In this document: in pieces, positions 27,208 through 36,378 of the stretch | How positions within the stretch are numbered: the first letter of the stretch is position 1 | How the letters are laid out: every line of letters begins with the position of its first letter | Source of the DNA: Paenibacillus periandrae | Lineage (GTDB): Bacteria; Bacillota; Bacilli; Paenibacillales; NBRC-103111 | Assembly: GCF_022458865.1 (NCBI RefSeq) | Contig: NZ_JAJNMU010000020.1 | Coordinates: 1 to 64,000 of the forward strand | Direction of reading: 5' to 3' | Length of the DNA: 64,000 nucleotides | The notes under the pieces: generated by a model | What the model saw: the letters and a program-made list of their open reading frames with translations, nothing else | Told to the model about the DNA's origin: nothing | Database searches by the model: none | Position numbers and translations under genes: made by a program

Positions 27208-28758
27208 ATGTACCCGAATCCCATTATATGGGCGGACTATCCGGACCCCGATGTGATCCGGGTTGAGGATACTTATTATATGGTCAGTACAACCATGCAT
27301 TTTATGCCGGGGTGTGTCATATTGCGATCGTATGACCTGATCCATTGGGAAGTGGCAGCATATGTATATGAGGCTTTGGATCATACACCGGATCAGAGAC
27401 TGGAGGGTGACCGACAGATCTATGGAAAGGGAATGTGGGCGGCATCTTTGCGTTACCATCAAGGCAAATATTATGTATGTTTCGTAGCAAATGATACTCA
27501 TCAAACGTATTTGTTTTCTGCTTTTGAAATCACAGGACCATGGACGAAGCATCCGAATATTGAAGGATTCTATCATGATTGCTCACTTTTGTTTGATGAT
27601 GATGGTAGAGTTTTTATTATATATGGAAATGCAGAGATTCATCTTACAGAATTAATGGAAGATTTGACCGGTCCCAAGCCTGGTGGATTAAACCGGATCA
27701 TTGTAAGGGAGACAGAACCTTATCATCTTGGTTATGAAGGTGCTCATGTCTATAAGATTAATGGGAAATATTACGTATTTCTCATACACATAACAAATTC
27801 CAGACATAGTCGCAGAACACAAGCCTGTTTTGTAGCAGATTCCCTGGAAGGGGACTTTGTTGGCGGAGAGGTGTTTGATGATGACATGGGGTATTTTAAT
27901 GCAGGCATAGCACAAGGCGGAATCGTTGATACTCCAGATGGTAAATGGTATGCCGTATTGTTTCAGGATCATGGTGCCGTTGGCCGTATCCCTGTCTTGG
28001 TGCCTTTGCATTGGGATAATGATGTTCCGGTATTCGATAGGAAACCGCCCTCATATATCGACATACCGAGCACTAAACCCGGATATGAATACAAACCTTT
28101 GGTCGGAAGTGATGATTTCTTCTACAGGCCGGATGAGAACGGCAACGTCCATCTGAAAGACTTCTGGCAGTGGAATCATATTCCGACAAATAATTTGTGG
28201 TCTTTAACGGATAAGCCAGGTACATATCGGATTCAATCTGGAAAAATTAGTGCAAATTTAATATATTCGGCAAATATGTTGACACAGCGTGCAATGGGGC
28301 CCGCATGCGAAGCTATCGTTACCTTGGATGGAAGCGAGCTAAAGGAGGGCGATTATGCAGGCTTGTGCTTCTTGATCAGCACCTATGGCTTCATTGCGCT
28401 TACCAAGGAAGCTGGACATTACTACTTGGTCATGTTGGCAAGGACGACAGACGATAAAACGATCTTCGGAAACCTGGTAGACAAAGATGCCGGTGTAGAA
28501 TTTGCAAGGATTCCAGTGGACAATAACAAAGTTACTTTGAAGGCTTATGGCAATTTCGTAAACAATACGGACGAGTGTGAGTTTTATTACATGGACGGAG
28601 AAGCTTGGAAGAAGCTTGGTATTACCCATAATATGGTCTGGAAAATGGATCAATTTGTAGGGGTGCGTTACGGACTGTTCCTCTACTCTACCAAGGAGAT
28701 TGGAGGAACGGCTCAATTTTCCAGGTTTGCGTACAATGTGATGAAATCCCGCAGATGA
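27208..28758 (+). CDS. GH43 beta-xylosidase/arabinofuranosidase-like hydrolase
   Basis: About 516 residues without a signal peptide. The N-terminal five-bladed propeller begins NPIIWADYPDPDVIRVEDTY, containing the catalytic-base Asp region. It continues with MHFMPGC, KGMWAASLRYHQGKYYVCF and GYEGAHVYKINGKYYVF (likely acid Glu). A C-terminal beta-sandwich (about 330-516) is usual in the larger GH43 enzymes. It should cleave xylose or arabinose residues from imported oligosaccharides by inversion. The ATG at 27208 has AGGGGGA 7 bases upstream; one at 27202 is too close. It follows the regulator gene by 28 bases. Confidence 0.85.
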   Translation: MYPNPIIWADYPDPDVIRVEDTYYMVSTTMHFMPGCVILRSYDLIHWEVAAYVYEALDHTPDQRLEGDRQIYGKGMWAASLRYHQGKYYVCFVANDTHQTYLFSAFEITGPWTKHPNIEGFYHDCSLLFDDDGRVFIIYGNAEIHLTELMEDLTGPKPGGLNRIIVRETEPYHLGYEGAHVYKINGKYYVFLIHITNSRHSRRTQACFVADSLEGDFVGGEVFDDDMGYFNAGIAQGGIVDTPDGKWYAVLFQDHGAVGRIPVLVPLHWDNDVPVFDRKPPSYIDIPSTKPGYEYKPLVGSDDFFYRPDENGNVHLKDFWQWNHIPTNNLWSLTDKPGTYRIQSGKISANLIYSANMLTQRAMGPACEAIVTLDGSELKEGDYAGLCFLISTYGFIALTKEAGHYYLVMLARTTDDKTIFGNLVDKDAGVEFARIPVDNNKVTLKAYGNFVNNTDECEFYYMDGEAWKKLGITHNMVWKMDQFVGVRYGLFLYSTKEIGGTAQFSRFAYNVMKSRR

Positions 28759-28779
28759 ACTTAGAAGATTACTGGACGT

Positions 28780-28968
28780 ATGTCCACACCATACTTGGCT
28801 TGCGTATCCGCTTGCACCACTTATCTTGAGGATCATCTAATTGCTCTTGGAGTCAAAATGATCGCCCAATGGACAGTCAGCAACGGGAAGTCGGTGCAGT
28901 ACTACCTTCATAAGGGGCTGAAAGGGATTCTCACCATACCAAGCGATCTGCCATTTACATTACCATGA
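28780..28968 (+). pseudogene. Possible C-terminal remnant of a glycerophosphodiester phosphodiesterase
   Basis: The frame contains HLIALGVKMIAQWTVSNGKS and YYLHKGLKGILT, reminiscent of the last strand-helix of GDPD barrels (xxWTVNxx..GVDGIxTDxP), but nothing of the catalytic N-terminal part precedes it. Similarity is judged by eye and is weak. Confidence 0.25.
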
Positions 28969-28983
28969 AGGGGGAGATTGGCA

Positions 28984-30723
28984 GTGTCTTTTACGGAGCA
29001 AACGAAAATCGGTGTGATCTGGGCGAATCCCGAGGCACGGGCAGTGCTGCTCAAGCATGTTCCCGATCTTACGGATTCTCCTTATTTGTCGTTTATGAAA
29101 ATACAGACGCTTCCCCAGCTTGCGGCTTCCAATAAAGCATATACTTGGATGCCGGAGCTGCTGCACGCGATCCTGCAGGAGCTGGCGACGATCCGGGACG
29201 AGCCGGCCCTGGAGGCGGACATCGCGCCGTCCGCACTTTACGAGGAGGCTACGGTTCCCGCAGGATCCGCAACTGTACAGGGGACTCCGCAGGCGGAGCA
29301 ATGGGGTGTATTCGAGCTGGTGCTGCATGGCCCGAGCCACGGGAATCCGTTCGTGGACGTTGCGCTGAGCGCCGAGTTTCGCTGTGCCGATCGGGCGGTC
29401 GAAACCGCGGGCTTTTATGACGGGGAGGGCATCTACCGCATCCGGTTCATGCCAGACGTCGTGGGAGAGTGGACGTACCGGACGCGAAGCACGGCACGCT
29501 CCCTGAACGGAATCGAAGGCCGGTTTGCAAGCACCGCCCCGGCGTCCGGCAATCACGGACCGGTCCAGGTGAAAAACCGGTTCCACTTCGGGTATGCCGA
29601 CGGAACGCCGTATATCCCGGTTGGCACCACCTGTTACGTATGGACGCATCAGGACGAGGAGTTGGAGCAGCGGACGCTCTATACGCTACGGACATCGCCG
29701 TTCAACAAGCTGCGGATGTGCGTATTTCCGAAATATTACCAGTTCAATGCCAATGAGCCGCAGCATTATCCGTATGAAGGTTCGCTCGAGGAAGGATGGG
29801 ATTACACCCGGTTCAACCCTGCGTTCTTTCGTCATCTGGAGAGCCGCATTCTGGATCTACTGGGGCTTGGGATCGAAGCGGACCTGATCCTGTTCCATGC
29901 GTATGACCGCTGGGGGTTCTCCGAGATGAGTCCGGCCGCCGATGACCGGTACTTGCGCTATATCGTGGCGCGGCTGTCCGCCTACCGGAATGTCTGGTGG
30001 TCGCTGGCCAATGAATACGACCTGATGTGGGCCAAGCAGCCGGACGATTGGGAACGCTTCGCCAGGATCATAACCGGGCAGGATGCCTACGGTCGGCTGA
30101 TATCGATTCATAACTGCTTTGTTTTCTATGATTACAGCCGGGACTGGATTACACACTGCAGCATTCAGCGGATCGACGTGTACAAAACGGCCGAAAATAC
30201 GAACGAATGGCGGGACCGGTGGAACAAACCGATCGTCATCGACGAATGCGCATATGAAGGCGATATCGATCAAGGCTGGGGCAACATCAGCGGACAGGAG
30301 ATGACACGCCGCTTCTGGGAAGGAGCGGTGCGTGGCGGCTATGTGGGGCATGGCGAGACCTATCTGCATCCGGATGACATCCTCTGGTGGTCCAAGGGGG
30401 GCAAGCTTCATGGAACGAGTATGGAACGGATCGCCTTCCTGCGCTGGATAATGGAGGAAGGGCCAGCGGAAGGGCTCAATCCGCTCCTATCCGAATGGGA
30501 TGTACCCTCGGCAGGGATCGCCGACGTGTATTACTTGTTCTATTACGGCTTCAATCAACCACGTTACCGGAAGTTTAGCATGAAGCCGGGCATCTGGTAT
30601 CATGTGGATGTGATCGATACCTGGAACATGACGGTGAAAAGACTGCCGGGCACCTACGAAGGCGCATTCCGGATCGAGCTTCCAGGCATTCCGTACATGG
30701 CGGTGCGCGTGACGAAGACTTGA
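28984..30723 (+). CDS. DUF5060/DUF5605-type putative glycoside hydrolase
   Basis: About 579 residues, noticeably GC-richer than its neighbours. Residues 1-95 form a helical cap. An Ig-like DUF5060-type domain follows (about 100-195, WGVFELVLHGPSHGNPFVDV), then a (beta/alpha)8 barrel with candidate acid/base E344 in SLANEYDLMW and nucleophile E421 in VIDECAYEG, and a C-terminal DUF5605-like beta domain. No signal peptide, so cytoplasmic. GTG at 28984 is 8 bases after AAGGGGGAG; the TTG at 28978 is too near. The substrate is unknown; a pectin- or hemicellulose-derived oligosaccharide is suggested by the locus. Confidence 0.75.
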   Translation: MSFTEQTKIGVIWANPEARAVLLKHVPDLTDSPYLSFMKIQTLPQLAASNKAYTWMPELLHAILQELATIRDEPALEADIAPSALYEEATVPAGSATVQGTPQAEQWGVFELVLHGPSHGNPFVDVALSAEFRCADRAVETAGFYDGEGIYRIRFMPDVVGEWTYRTRSTARSLNGIEGRFASTAPASGNHGPVQVKNRFHFGYADGTPYIPVGTTCYVWTHQDEELEQRTLYTLRTSPFNKLRMCVFPKYYQFNANEPQHYPYEGSLEEGWDYTRFNPAFFRHLESRILDLLGLGIEADLILFHAYDRWGFSEMSPAADDRYLRYIVARLSAYRNVWWSLANEYDLMWAKQPDDWERFARIITGQDAYGRLISIHNCFVFYDYSRDWITHCSIQRIDVYKTAENTNEWRDRWNKPIVIDECAYEGDIDQGWGNISGQEMTRRFWEGAVRGGYVGHGETYLHPDDILWWSKGGKLHGTSMERIAFLRWIMEEGPAEGLNPLLSEWDVPSAGIADVYYLFYYGFNQPRYRKFSMKPGIWYHVDVIDTWNMTVKRLPGTYEGAFRIELPGIPYMAVRVTKT

Positions 30724-31159
30724 ATAACGGTATTAACAAGCATGCGGATCGGATATTATGGGTTTAACTCTGGGTTCTTCGTAGGAACGAAGTGAACCTG
30801 AATTTCCCTAAATGAGCCCTGGGCTGCATGGTGAATGAATACATCCTTGACCACCATTTTTTTCGCTGATTCTGGCGCGCAGGCTGAAGCTAGCTTAGGT
30901 ATGCTTTCCAAGCTATTACCATGCAACAAATGCACCGGTGTTACAACATCTGGCCGCGAAGTTACAGCAGGTCAAAGAATAGAAAAGAAAGCAGACGAAA
31001 GGGGCATCAACAGCTATAGCTGTGGGTATGATGCGAGCAAAGTGGAAAACGGAGTCCCCTATTCATTTTTATGATTAAACAGGACATAGGCTGGTGCCGT
31101 GTTCATTTTATAGACTGTTGTCGTAAGCAAAATCGCAACTTCAAGGAGTGGTAAATGTA
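30724..31159. other. Intergenic stretch with one strong stem-loop
   Basis: GGTTC-TTCGT (30773-30782) can pair with ACGAA-GT-GAACC (30787-30798) around a 4-base loop, a hairpin with a 2-base bulge but no T-run, 50 bases after the hydrolase stop. An open frame at 30835-31074 has no convincing RBS or family and I do not call it a gene. Confidence 0.35.
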
Positions 31160-31420
31160 ATGTCTTTTACTCTTTATCAAATGCCTATGTTTACTCAAAA
31201 TCACGCTACTTACCACAAACAAATGTATGAGTAGCATATGAAAATGCATCATTACCAGGATCAGCTAAAAGCCTGCCACTTGGAAAGAGCAAAGCATTTT
31301 CAGAAAATGATGGAGGAAAGAGTAAAGACAAAAGAAAAGAGTCAGACTGATTTTGGGTGCCCCTTTTCTTCGCTCAACCAAAGAGGGCCCATTTCCTGCT
31401 CCAATGTCTTTAACCGATAG
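31160..31420 (+). pseudogene. Small His/Met-rich gene interrupted by an in-frame TAG
   Basis: AAGGAG at 31143-31148 precedes ATG 31160. The frame reads MSFTLYQMPMFTQNHATYHK, then QMYE, TAG (31232-31234), and continues in the same frame as HMKMHHYQDQLKACHLERAK and HFQKMMEERVKTKEK. Composition (His, Met, Tyr, Lys) is uniform across the stop, so this is one small gene broken by a single nonsense change. After about 31345 the frame runs into antisense LysR remnant sequence, so its 3' end is also lost. Family not recognised. Confidence 0.45.
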
Positions 31421-31503
31421 CTTACCGTAGCTTGTGACAGGTACAGTAATTCGGTCGCTTTTCTTACACTCTCGGTCCGTACGATAGCTAAAAACGACTT
31501 CAT
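31343..31503 (-). pseudogene. LysR-family regulator remnant (DNA-binding domain)
   Basis: Reading the minus strand from ATG 31503 gives MKSFLAIVRTESVRKATELL, YLSQATVSYRLKTLEQEMG, a textbook LysR helix-turn-helix. The next family motif (SLVERRKGAPKISLT) is in another frame, so there is a frameshift near 31385. The effector domain is missing. It lies upstream of, and antisense to, the dehydrogenase at 31877, as LysR genes often do, and may once have regulated it. Confidence 0.65.
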
Positions 31504-31876
31504 TCCCAGGAAAATACATAGAATACTTCCTCAATATCTAGAAATAATTAATAGGTTCACAAAATATTTGAGTTTTACAACATTATTCTTTATGTTTAAA
31601 ATTATTATTAATAAAGACGAGGGGTCAAATGTTTTTTCACTGAAGAGTTCTCGTCCTGATTGCTGTCAGTGTCTTGGAAACTTTGAAGCATATAGTCTAG
31701 TTTGAGTATCCAGGGGCTAATTGCACCGATCAATGGCCTTTTAAAGAGGTTGTACTGCAGATGAAGTTTATAATATGGCAATAATTACTGCTTCTTTAAA
31801 AGGATAAAATGACGAGCATCAAACGGGTTTTCTTCGAAGAATGGTAAAGGTTATGAAAGGGAAAGGTGGTTTAGCA

Positions 31877-32824
31877 ATGAAGATTCTCATAGTTGGCTAT
31901 TTTAGCGAGACCTCAAAATCTAATATTACAAGGTATTTTCCGCAAGACTGGAAAGTTATAGTTGTCCCGCCCGGAAAAGAAATGCTGCATCATATTGAAG
32001 ATTGCCAGGTAATCATCCCTGAACATGTTAAAGTGGATCACAGCCTGCTTTCTATCGCAAAAAAATTAAAATTGGTACAGACGGGTGCAGGATTTGATAA
32101 TGTAGATGTCCCTACCTGTACACAGCTCGGCATTTGGGTGGCCAATGCTGCAGGAGTGAATGCACAGGCAGTGGCCGAGCACGTAATGGCACTGATATTC
32201 TCTTATTATAAAAACATACCGTTTCTTGATACCTTCATGAAAAACAAGATGGATGAAAATCAATTGGACTATACAGGGAGTGAATTAAAGGATAAAACGA
32301 TTGGGATTATCGGTTTGGGCGCGATTGGAAAAAAAGTAGCTTCGTTTTGCAGGGTTTTTGATATGAATGTGCTGGCTTATGCGAGAAATGCTGTTGTACA
32401 ATCTGACGATTTTGTGAAAATGACAGATTTCGATACTCTTGTAAGCACATCGGACATAGTCAGTGTACATATACCCTTGAATCAGCAATCCAAACAGCTG
32501 ATCAACAAAGCTGCATTCAAGAAAATGAAGAATACCACTCTTTTTATCAATACAGCCCGCGGCGGGATTGTCAACGAAAGAGACTTGATTGATGCATTAA
32601 AAAACGGGGATATTTCAGGCGCATGCCTGGATGTGTTTGAATCTGAACCGCTTCCTATTGATAGTGAGCTCCGGAATCTTGGTAATGTGATACTTACTCC
32701 CCATACAGCAGGTATGCCTGATGGTCGAAAATTTCATAAAAAAAGATATGATTTCTTTATAAATAATATAAAACGTGTAGAAAATGGTGAAGAGCCTGAA
32801 AGCAAGCTCAATCAGTTATTATAG
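31877..32824 (+). CDS. D-2-hydroxyacid dehydrogenase (NAD-dependent)
   Basis: About 315 residues of the phosphoglycerate/D-lactate dehydrogenase superfamily. NAD-binding GLGAIGKKVA lies near residue 145, catalytic Arg in NTARGGIVNE, Glu in DVFESEPLP and His in LTPHTAG. Cytoplasmic; it would interconvert a 2-oxoacid and a D-2-hydroxyacid. ATG 31877 is chosen because AAAGGTGG ends 7 bases upstream; an in-frame ATG at 31841 lacks an RBS. It stands alone between decayed genes; substrate cannot be read from the sequence. Confidence 0.82.
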   Translation: MKILIVGYFSETSKSNITRYFPQDWKVIVVPPGKEMLHHIEDCQVIIPEHVKVDHSLLSIAKKLKLVQTGAGFDNVDVPTCTQLGIWVANAAGVNAQAVAEHVMALIFSYYKNIPFLDTFMKNKMDENQLDYTGSELKDKTIGIIGLGAIGKKVASFCRVFDMNVLAYARNAVVQSDDFVKMTDFDTLVSTSDIVSVHIPLNQQSKQLINKAAFKKMKNTTLFINTARGGIVNERDLIDALKNGDISGACLDVFESEPLPIDSELRNLGNVILTPHTAGMPDGRKFHKKRYDFFINNIKRVENGEEPESKLNQLL

Positions 32825-33263
32825 TTTTGGTGCAATAAAAATGAGCTATCGGACGCAGCTCAGTGCACCTGGGTGCTTCCCGATAAATCCGAGCGGGAAT
32901 GGGTGATGCTGACGCCAGGCTAACAGCAACAGATCTTTATACCTGATTGCCTCCAGATAATGGCAAGGGGGACACGGCAGCGCAGTTGCAGCGGTCCACT
33001 CACTTGGTTGTATTATTTGTCAGGATAATATGGCAAAAGCAATTATATCTGAACTTGAGCCTAAGAGCCAGTTATTCACGAGATCAAGTGTAAGTGGACA
33101 AGAACATACATCCTTTGGATATTCGAGGGATATCTCATCTAGGCGATTTACGTGAAACCTTTCTTTCTATAATTAAAGATTTCTCACATCGATATTTGCA
33201 TATTTCGAAAATTAGAAACGCAGCAACCCATTACGCTAATGGAACACGATTGGTGAATGACAG

Positions 33264-33311
33264 AAAAAAGCAGGCCAAGACTGTATTGTTCCAGTTATGG
33301 CCTGCTTTTTT
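33264..33311 (+). terminator. Strong hairpin terminator, probably bidirectional
   Basis: AAAAAAGCAGGCCA (33264-33277) is perfectly complementary to TGGCCTGCTTTTTT (33298-33311). The A-run and T-run make it usable on either strand. The gene it served is no longer recognisable. Confidence 0.7.
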
Positions 33312-33358
33312 GTGATGTTCCCACAAGAATACATTGAATATATGTAAACAATGTGCAG

Positions 33359-33381
33359 AGCCTTATATTTCAAGGCTTTTT
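33359..33381 (+). terminator. Small intrinsic terminator-like hairpin
   Basis: AGCCTT and AAGGCT (6-base stem, 7-base loop) followed by TTTT. Weak but correctly built for the plus strand. Confidence 0.4.
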
Positions 33382-33652
33382 CACGTTCGAGTATAGATAA
33401 ACGCAAAATGTTGGCGGGACCCCTATTGTGTATTCGCACACGCTGGACATGGAAGACAAGCGGATGTCAGTCTGCCTGAAATGCCGCTTCCACATCACCC
33501 ATTACAATTCTGAGCCAGTGGACATAATAAAAGATGACCCTAATGAATAAAGGGTCATCTCCTGGTAGCTTAACTCCGCGGTGTTTTGTTGAAACTGTCC
33601 ACAATCCGGGCCAGTGTTCAGCGCAGCCGAACGGTAATAATAAAAAAATAAA

Positions 33653-33681
33653 TTGAACACGAATAGACACTATGATATAAT
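33653..33681 (+). promoter_or_regulatory. Sigma-A promoter of the HelD-like gene
   Basis: TTGAAC (33653-33658) and TATAAT (33676-33681) with a 17-base spacer. About 140 bases of leader follow before the start codon. In it, segments near 33693-33706 (TTGAAAATCAAAA) and 33751-33765 (ACTTTGATTTGTCAA) are largely complementary, so a leader hairpin is possible. Confidence 0.65.
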
Positions 33682-33824
33682 CGGTAGCGTCATTGAAAAT
33701 CAAAATATGGATTGCATTTAATCTTATCCCTAATTTAATTGTACATCTGGAACTTTGATTTGTCAATGCTCTTTTTTATCCCCAAAAAACGGAAAAAGGA
33801 GTGTGTTCAACGGAGATGGAAGTG

Positions 33825-36221
33825 ATGGATTGGCGGGAGGAACAGGAGCGGCTGGAACGGGTCCGGAACAAGCTGCAGGCGAGAATTGCCGAACTGGAGC
33901 CGGAGGTTGCGGGGATGCGCGATCAGGCTTCGGACATCCGCAAGCGGTTTTGGGAAGATCTTACGATTAACACAAGCACGGGCGGAGATTTCGAAGAGAC
34001 CTACTACACGATTAACCAGCAGTCCGCGTTATTGGCCGAAAGGGAGCGCCGCCACAAGCTGCTGACGGAGCAATGGAAAAGCATGAACCGACTGCTCCCG
34101 TCTCCTTATTTCGGACGCTTCGACTTTAAGGAGGATGGTCTGGACTTCAGCGAGCAGATCTATATCGGTGTCTCTTCCTTCGTCGACGAAGACGGATTGA
34201 GCTTTCTGATTTATGACTGGCGCACGCCAATTGCGAGCCTGTACTACGACTACATCCCCGGCCCGGCGTCTTATGTCACGCCGTCCGGGCGATTCGAAGG
34301 GATGATGGAGCTCAAGCGGCAGTTTCAGATTCAAAACGGGAAAATCCGCAACATGTTTGACGCGAGTGAAACGATCGGAGACGAATTGCTGCAGCAGGTG
34401 CTCGGCAAAGGCGCGGATTCGCAAATGAAGAGCATCGTGGCAACCATCCAGAAGGAACAGAACGCCATCATCCGCGACGACAAAAGCCGGATGCTTATCG
34501 TGCAGGGGGCGGCCGGCAGCGGCAAGACTTCCGCAGCGCTGCAGCGGGTGGCGTACTTGCTGTACAAACACCGCCAGACGATCAAGGCCGATCAGATCGT
34601 TCTTTTCTCGCCGAATCCGATGTTTGCCGGTTATATCTCCAACGTCCTTCCAGAGCTCGGTGAAGAGAATATGCAGCAGACGACCTTTCAGGAATATCTC
34701 GACTATTGGCTCGGTTCTGCGCTGCGGCCGGAGGATCCCTTTGACCAGATTGAATATGTGCTGACCTCGCAAGGAGTGCCGGGGTACGAGGCTCGCCTTC
34801 AAGGGATCGGGTATAAAGCATCCGAGGCTTTCCTGCAAGCCCTGCATAACTATGCAATGTGGCTGGGACGGGAAGGCATGCGGTTCAACGGCATTCGGTT
34901 TCGGGACCGCGATTTGATCACCGCGGAGCGAATGAGGGTGGAGTTTTACGGTTATGACCGCTCCCTGTCGTTGTCCAATCGTGTCCTGCTTTTGCAGGAA
35001 TGGCTGCTGAATGAACTGGCTTCGCTGGAACGCGCGGAACGGGAAGCGCCTTGGGTGCAGGAGGAGTTGAATTATCTCGACACCGAGCAGTACGTGGAGG
35101 CCTTCGAAATGCTGCATAAAGAGAAGGAAGTATTCGAAATTGTGGAAAAATACGCCGCTCGCGAGAACGAACGCCTGGGAGATGAAGGCGACTTTGATTT
35201 CGGTCTTAAGGAGGAAGAGCTGCTTCGCCGAAAGATCGTGAAAGAAGGCTTTAAACCACTTAGGAAAAGTGTGAAGAAATTCTCGTTCATCGATATCAAG
35301 AGCTTATATGGGCAACTGTTTGAGGGCGAAGCCCCTTTTCGGGAGAAAACGAATGGAGCCGACTTCCCCCCGCTGTGGGCTGAAATATGCGCGCAAACCA
35401 AGGAAGCGCTGCTCCGCAGCGAGTTGTTCCACGAGGATGCGACTCCGTATTTGTATTTAAGAGAACTTATCGAAGGCGTCCGGACGAACACGGAAATCCG
35501 GCATGTCTTCGTTGACGAGGGACAGGATTATTCGGCGTTTCAATATGAATATCTAAAAAAGCTGTTTCCCCGTGCCCGGATGACGGTGCTCGGCGATTTC
35601 GGGCAAGCGATCTTTATGCAGTCTACAAGTTTGGACGCAGCCGATTCGCCACTGGTCCGCCTTTTCGGCGAAACTGAAACACGCCTTGTCCGCCTTGTGC
35701 GCAGTTATCGTTCAACTAAGGAGATTGTTGAATTTACGAAATCGATGCTTCCAGGCGGGGAAGACATTGCACCGTTTGAAAGGGGCGGTCCAAAGCCCCT
35801 TCTGATGAGACTGGACGTCGGTGAGAAGCGTGATGCGCAAATTCTGGCAGACATCGCGGCGCTAACGGCCGAGGGCTTCGATTCCATTGCCGTCATTACG
35901 AAGACCGCAGCCGAAAGCCGGGAGGCCCATGAATCGTTACGGATTCATGGAGGCGATGCTCTGCAGCTCATTACGAAGGAGACGCAGGGCTTTGAAAAAG
36001 GAGTGATGATCATTCCCGTGTATCTCGCCAAGGGTGTCGAGTTCGATGCAGTCTTGGTCTATGATGCTTCGCCCGAAGCTTACGGCCGGGACAATGAACG
36101 CAAGCTTCTTTATACCGCTTGTACGCGGGCCATGCACCGGCTTCATCTTTACACGACGGGAGATTGGTCGCGGTTCGTGCAGGCATTGCCTGCTAATTTG
36201 TACGAGAAAGCGCCATATTAA
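33825..36221 (+). CDS. helD: HelD-like RNA polymerase-recycling ATPase
   Basis: About 798 residues of the UvrD/Rep-like superfamily 1 group. The N-terminal coiled arm (EEQERLERVRNKLQARIAEL) is typical of HelD rather than DNA-repair helicases. Walker A GAAGSGKTSAA is near residue 230, motif II VDEGQDYSAFQYEYL near 563, a GDFGQAIF motif III and a C-terminal helicase domain ending YTACTRAMHRLHLY. B. subtilis HelD is 774 residues and removes stalled RNA polymerase from DNA. The start could be ATG 33825 (GGAG 9 bases upstream), ATG 33816 or GTG 33801. It lies 157 bases before a rifampin phosphotransferase; HelD relatives protect RNA polymerase from rifamycins in actinomycetes. Confidence 0.87.
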   Translation: MDWREEQERLERVRNKLQARIAELEPEVAGMRDQASDIRKRFWEDLTINTSTGGDFEETYYTINQQSALLAERERRHKLLTEQWKSMNRLLPSPYFGRFDFKEDGLDFSEQIYIGVSSFVDEDGLSFLIYDWRTPIASLYYDYIPGPASYVTPSGRFEGMMELKRQFQIQNGKIRNMFDASETIGDELLQQVLGKGADSQMKSIVATIQKEQNAIIRDDKSRMLIVQGAAGSGKTSAALQRVAYLLYKHRQTIKADQIVLFSPNPMFAGYISNVLPELGEENMQQTTFQEYLDYWLGSALRPEDPFDQIEYVLTSQGVPGYEARLQGIGYKASEAFLQALHNYAMWLGREGMRFNGIRFRDRDLITAERMRVEFYGYDRSLSLSNRVLLLQEWLLNELASLERAEREAPWVQEELNYLDTEQYVEAFEMLHKEKEVFEIVEKYAARENERLGDEGDFDFGLKEEELLRRKIVKEGFKPLRKSVKKFSFIDIKSLYGQLFEGEAPFREKTNGADFPPLWAEICAQTKEALLRSELFHEDATPYLYLRELIEGVRTNTEIRHVFVDEGQDYSAFQYEYLKKLFPRARMTVLGDFGQAIFMQSTSLDAADSPLVRLFGETETRLVRLVRSYRSTKEIVEFTKSMLPGGEDIAPFERGGPKPLLMRLDVGEKRDAQILADIAALTAEGFDSIAVITKTAAESREAHESLRIHGGDALQLITKETQGFEKGVMIIPVYLAKGVEFDAVLVYDASPEAYGRDNERKLLYTACTRAMHRLHLYTTGDWSRFVQALPANLYEKAPY

Positions 36222-36378
36222 GGGATCGGGGGTGACGTCGGCGGCGATAAGCTGCAGCTCATGATTTAGCAAATCTTCGGCGCCATCCTGTAACCCTTCA
36301 TTACAACAGGACGGGTACCACACTGGTAAACTCTTGTCATATGTTTTTTCTCAATTCAATGGTTAGGAGAGATATTGA

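Larger units (their letters stand above)
32825..33652. other. Gene-poor stretch with terminators and coding traces
   Basis: Contains a strong terminator (33264-33311), a second smaller one (33359-33381) and a perfect 10-base hairpin AGATGACCCT/AGGGTCATCT (33532-33541, 33551-33560). Short coding-like traces occur (near 32845-32920 ending WVMLTPG; 33420-33550 reading YSHTLDMEDKRMSVCLKC), but none is identifiable. An open frame at 33094-33315 runs through the terminator and is not credible. Confidence 0.4.

Noticed and set aside
30835..31074. 79-codon open frame after the DUF5060-type gene
   Set aside because: No RBS and no recognisable family; composition looks random.
33094..33315. 73-codon open frame upstream of helD
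   Set aside because: Runs through a perfect terminator hairpin, lacks an RBS and matches nothing.
33601..33824. Actinomycete-type rifamycin-associated 19-base palindrome before helD
   Set aside because: Looked for an inverted GGGGCTTGC-like element between promoter and start; none was seen. Only a different AT-rich complementary pair is present.
34029..35117. 362-codon open frame antisense to helD
   Set aside because: Lies wholly opposite a well-supported gene with clear motifs, has no domain or RBS, and reflects codon bias of the GC-rich sense strand.
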